From Gammaproteobacteria bacterium (GTDB lineage: Bacteria > Pseudomonadota > Gammaproteobacteria > Steroidobacterales > Woeseiaceae), in contig JAOTYE010000029.1 of NCBI GenBank assembly GCA_029862045.1, positions 1-35,684 on the forward strand: a stretch of DNA of 35,684 nt. The letters run 5' to 3'. Shown piece by piece: positions 33,316 through 35,684 of this stretch; position 1 is the first letter of the stretch, and each line of letters starts with the position of its first letter. The notes beneath the pieces were generated by a model. It was not told the origin of the DNA. It saw only the letters and a list, made by a program, of their open reading frames with translations, and made no database searches. The position numbers and the translations under genes are program-made.

Positions 33316-33936
33316 CTAGCTACCCGGGTCCCCGGCCAGCAAGATGTCGCTGTCCATCGAGAAATGCAGCGCAGTTTCATCATCAGCTACCGGACTGTTG
33401 ATCTGGAAGTGATGAAAACGTTGCTTCGCAAACGGCGGTTCAGCGGTCAGGTCCTGAACATACAGCGGGATCAGCTCAGCGCGTATGGCGCGGCCTTCCA
33501 GTCGCGTCTTGTCCCCAAGCGCCGACAACACGATGTGGGTCAGCCAGACGCCTTCAACGTCTTGACGTGCCAGTGCCCGCAAGTGGCGGGAAAAGCCTTT
33601 GGTGTCACCGAGTGACGATCCCTGAATCAGACTCAAGACCGCCTGACGCTCAGCGAGCATCCGCAAACTGTCGTCCAGCTGCTCGGCCCAGTTTGTTTCG
33701 CCAGTCACTGCATTAATTAACGGTCCGATGTTCTGCAGCCGCTCATGTGCAACGGACTCCAGTCGGGTCACGATTTCCAGTTCCTGTTCGATGCCGTTAA
33801 TGCGTTGCTGGGCAAAGCCGTACATCAGCAGCATGGCGAACAACAGAATGCCGGTCGCCTGCAACATGAACCCTGCCGGGAACATGCGCGTCTGCGGACG
33901 GTACTGGATTTGATAAAGATTGATCTGCTGATTCAT
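33316..33936 (-). CDS. mshI2: PilN-like MSHA alignment protein MshI2
   Basis: This 206-residue protein starts with MNQQINLYQIQYRPQ, the PilN-type N-terminal peptide that docks onto PilM/MshI. A transmembrane helix follows (about 25-42, MLQATGILLFAMLLMYGF), then a coiled coil (QQRINGIEQELEIVTRLESV), then a PilN ferredoxin-like domain. The ATG at 33936 overlaps the mshI stop as ATGA; the longer frame adds 21 residues inside mshI. In Vibrio and Shewanella the MSHA equivalent is named MshI2 or is part of MshI. I use the symbol as a positional analogue. Confidence 0.85.
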   Translation of the reverse strand: MNQQINLYQIQYRPQTRMFPAGFMLQATGILLFAMLLMYGFAQQRINGIEQELEIVTRLESVAHERLQNIGPLINAVTGETNWAEQLDDSLRMLAERQAVLSLIQGSSLGDTKGFSRHLRALARQDVEGVWLTHIVLSALGDKTRLEGRAIRAELIPLYVQDLTAEPPFAKQRFHHFQINSPVADDETALHFSMDSDILLAGDPGS

Positions 33937-34895
33937 CGCGATTCCGCACCTTGCGTGTGTGTTTCCGCCCGCAGCGCCGCGCCGACAGCCAGCAGGCAAC
34001 CACCTTGTTCCGCCGGAGCGATGTCGTCCTCCAGGTGAAACAGGTCGTCGAGGGTAATTCGGTTTACGGTGAGACCAAGATGCTCTGTCAATGCGGCCGG
34101 TAACGCCTCGAGATCGGCGCCCGGACCGAGGATGATTTCAGTTATCGGCCGGCAATCGTAGTGACTCTCGTAGTAATCAAGCGAACGCTGTACTTCGAGC
34201 GATATTCCTGCAGTTCGCTCCTGCAATGTAAATTGGTCATCGGCGGCGGCGGCCAACGCGCGCCTGCCGGTCTTGAGACGGCGAATCAGGTGTAAGACGC
34301 CCTGGCGTGTGATCGTCAGATAACCACAGTCATCGGTGAAGTGCAGGAAAGCAACGCCATCTTCGTCCTGTGGCAGCATCACAGCAATGTTGCGCATACA
34401 CATCTCGGGGATATCGATGGCATCCAGCTGCAGATCGGCCCGCTTCATCAGGTCAATCTGTTGCAGTATCTCAGTGTGTTTTGTTACCACCGCATAGGCG
34501 ATGGGCGTATTGCCCGGATTGGCCTGGCGAGGCATTTCGAACATCTCGACGACCGCGTCGTCGAGCGGAAAGTCGATCAGATCTTTGATGCGCCAGCGCA
34601 CCGCGGCAAGCTGCTCATCTTCCGGGACGTTCGGCATTTCGACGAGCTGCAATTGATACGCATCTGCAGACAGCACAGTGGACACCGGGGTCTGGCCAAG
34701 GTCCATGCCCGGGACTTGTGACGCGGCGCGATCGGCCCACGCATCGTCATTATCGGCAGTCTCCAGCACGCGGACTGCGAGGCTAAGACTGCCATCGTTC
34801 AGTCGCCGGACACGCGCCAGCCCAGCGTGCGCGCCATCGAGCGCCACGCCTGCCCGTACATTGGGGTCAAAAGCTCTTTTGAATGGTCGCAACAT
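33933..34895 (-). CDS. mshI: MSHA biogenesis protein MshI (PilM-like)
   Basis: This 320-residue soluble actin-like protein is similar to PilM. Visible features are the early VRAGVALDGAHAGLARVRR strand-turn-strand, RWRIKDLIDFPLDDAVVEMF, and the CGYLTITRQGVLHLIRRL beta segment of the second lobe. EVQRSLDYYESHYDCRPI and TEIILGPGADLEALP follow. It binds the N-terminal peptide of MshI2 and couples the platform to MshE. It is the first gene of the MSHA locus. A sigma-28-type promoter lies 40 bp upstream. There is no mshH gene between it and the 5S rRNA. Confidence 0.9.
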   Translation of the reverse strand: MLRPFKRAFDPNVRAGVALDGAHAGLARVRRLNDGSLSLAVRVLETADNDDAWADRAASQVPGMDLGQTPVSTVLSADAYQLQLVEMPNVPEDEQLAAVRWRIKDLIDFPLDDAVVEMFEMPRQANPGNTPIAYAVVTKHTEILQQIDLMKRADLQLDAIDIPEMCMRNIAVMLPQDEDGVAFLHFTDDCGYLTITRQGVLHLIRRLKTGRRALAAAADDQFTLQERTAGISLEVQRSLDYYESHYDCRPITEIILGPGADLEALPAALTEHLGLTVNRITLDDLFHLEDDIAPAEQGGCLLAVGAALRAETHTQGAESR

Positions 34896-34934
34896 CGCCC
34901 GGCACCTGCCGCCGTTTTACAAAACACCCTTTAG

Positions 34935-34961
34935 CTATCGGTAGGGCGGCGGTAATCTTTA
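34935..34961 (-). promoter_or_regulatory. Sigma-28 (FliA)-type promoter upstream of mshI
   Basis: On the minus strand TAAAGATT (34961-34954) and ACCGATAG (34942-34935) are separated by exactly 11 bp. The flagellar sigma-28 consensus is TAAAGTTT-N11-GCCGATAA, so the -35 matches 7 of 8 and the -10 matches 6 of 8. Transcription would start near 34928 and give a leader of about 33 nt ahead of the mshI ATG. Confidence 0.7.
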
Positions 34962-35095
34962 GCGGGCCTGAAGCGGTCTGAGGCCTTTATTCATGCGCCT
35001 TGGCAGGATTTTGTCGGACGCGTCTGGCCCTGGCCTGCCGTTTCCAGCCAAAAGCGACTCGTAGCAACGGTTTTAGACGCGATAGAGGCTGCGGC

Positions 35096-35131
35096 AAATA
35101 AAAAAGCCGCTCCCTTGCGGGAACGGCTTCT
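35096..35131 (-). terminator. Terminator of the rRNA operon
   Basis: On the minus strand GCCGTTCCC and GGGAGCGGC pair (with one mismatch) around a 4-nt loop, followed by TTTTTTATTT. It begins about 10 bp after 5S rRNA, and it insulates the MSHA operon from rRNA transcription. Confidence 0.92.
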
Positions 35132-35140
35132 TCGAATATA

Positions 35141-35260
35141 AATCCTGGCAGTGTCCTACTCTCACATGGGGAGACCCCACACTACCATCGGCGCTGAACG
35201 TTTTCACTTCCGAGTTCGAAATGGGATCGGGTGGTTCCCGCTCGCTATTGCCGCCAGGAA
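35141..35260 (-). rRNA. 5S ribosomal RNA
   Basis: The minus strand reads CCTGGCGGCAATAGCGAGC at the 5' end and GTAGGACACTGCCAGGA at the 3' end, which pair as helix I. Between them are the conserved CCCGATCCCATTTCGAACTC and GGGGTCTCCCCATGTGAGAG. The length of 120 nt matches bacterial 5S rRNA. Ends are estimated by alignment to E. coli and may shift by one or two bases. Confidence 0.96.
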
Positions 35261-35270
35261 AACTGGTCCG

Positions 35271-35353
35271 GGAAATGGGGACATTCCTCTTTTCCTGGCA
35301 CGTCGTGCCACGTCCCTATTACCCATCAGGAAAAGAGGAATGTCCCCATTTCC
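35271..35353. repeat. Perfect 27-bp inverted repeat in the 23S-5S spacer
   Basis: The arms 35271-35297 and 35327-35353 are exact reverse complements over 27 bp, with a 29-bp loop. The loop begins with a smaller hairpin GGCAC-GTC-GTGCC (sharing two bases with the left arm). The arm includes GGGGACATTCCTCTTTTCC. From memory, this resembles palindromic elements mobilised by REP-associated tyrosine transposases (RAYT) in gammaproteobacteria. No transposase lies here, so it would be a non-autonomous copy. Confidence 0.9.
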
Positions 35354-35423
35354 TTCGAATAAATAACAATCTGGATAAGTTTTTGATGAGTCGAGTTTTC
35401 TTCGTGTCGCATTACATGTTGCG

Positions 35424-35442
35424 CACCAAAAATTCTTTGGTG
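35424..35442. other. Hairpin next to the 23S rRNA 3' end
   Basis: CACCAAA and TTTGGTG form a perfect 7-bp stem around AATTC, five bases past the predicted 23S 3' end. Its position suggests a role in rRNA processing. No T-run follows. Confidence 0.45.
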
Positions 35443-35446
35443 TTAT

Positions 35447-35684
<238 letters not shown>

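Overview
The window looks like a chromosomal segment of a gammaproteobacterium. The evidence is a complete MSHA-type (mannose-sensitive haemagglutinin) type IV pilus locus, the birA-coaX-SPOR-tRNA arrangement familiar from that class, two TonB-dependent receptors and an rRNA operon. The gene style would fit a marine lineage such as Woeseiaceae or its relatives, but I cannot prove the taxon from this sequence alone. There are no phage genes, no recognisable transposase and no CRISPR array.

Layout. Positions 20-95 hold tRNA-Thr(UGU) on the minus strand. Next comes a minus-strand block: a SPOR protein, coaX, birA (without its DNA-binding domain) and plsY, with 4-nt start/stop overlaps at the first two joints. 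A YegS-type lipid kinase runs on the plus strand (3152-4051). From 4037 to 10931 all genes are minus: an EamA exporter, an M61 peptidase with PDZ domain, a stand-alone enzyme that resembles arginine dihydrolase (ArgZ type), an SPFH/prohibitin protein, a CtlX-type citrulline hydrolase and two glutathione transferases. A plus-strand alpha/beta hydrolase (10995-11927) converges on two minus-strand TonB-dependent receptors (11899-16399). A plus-strand stress cassette follows (dodecin, DUF1508 protein, BON-LysM protein; 16759-17790), then minus-strand mscL, a small unknown membrane protein and a polyphosphate:AMP phosphotransferase (to 20411).

From 34895 down to 20506 lies the MSHA pilus locus, all on the minus strand: mshI, a PilN-like mshI2, mshJ, mshK, mshL, mshE, mshG, an MshF-position pseudopilin, two tandem MshA-like pilins, mshC, mshD, mshO, mshP and mshQ. 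Within the canonical order, mshM and mshN are missing between mshL and mshE. The window ends with 5S and the 3' end of 23S rRNA (minus), separated by a spacer that carries a perfect 27-bp inverted repeat.

How it works together. MshI/I2/J/K/L form the inner-membrane alignment complex and the outer-membrane secretin. MshE powers extension through the platform MshG. MshA subunits form the fibre, and MshC/D/O/P/Q are likely the minor pilins and tip assembly. The most interesting signals are regulatory and architectural: a near-consensus flagellar sigma-28 promoter just upstream of mshI, intact cyclic-di-GMP-binding motifs in MshE, a perfect CRP-type palindrome plus phased repeats ahead of the first pilin, a terminator between the two pilins, and an MshQ whose N-terminus reads as a seven-bladed beta-propeller. 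Together these suggest a surface-sensing pilus wired to the motility programme. That is an inference for testing. In the arginine region, two related hydrolases would both converge on ornithine.
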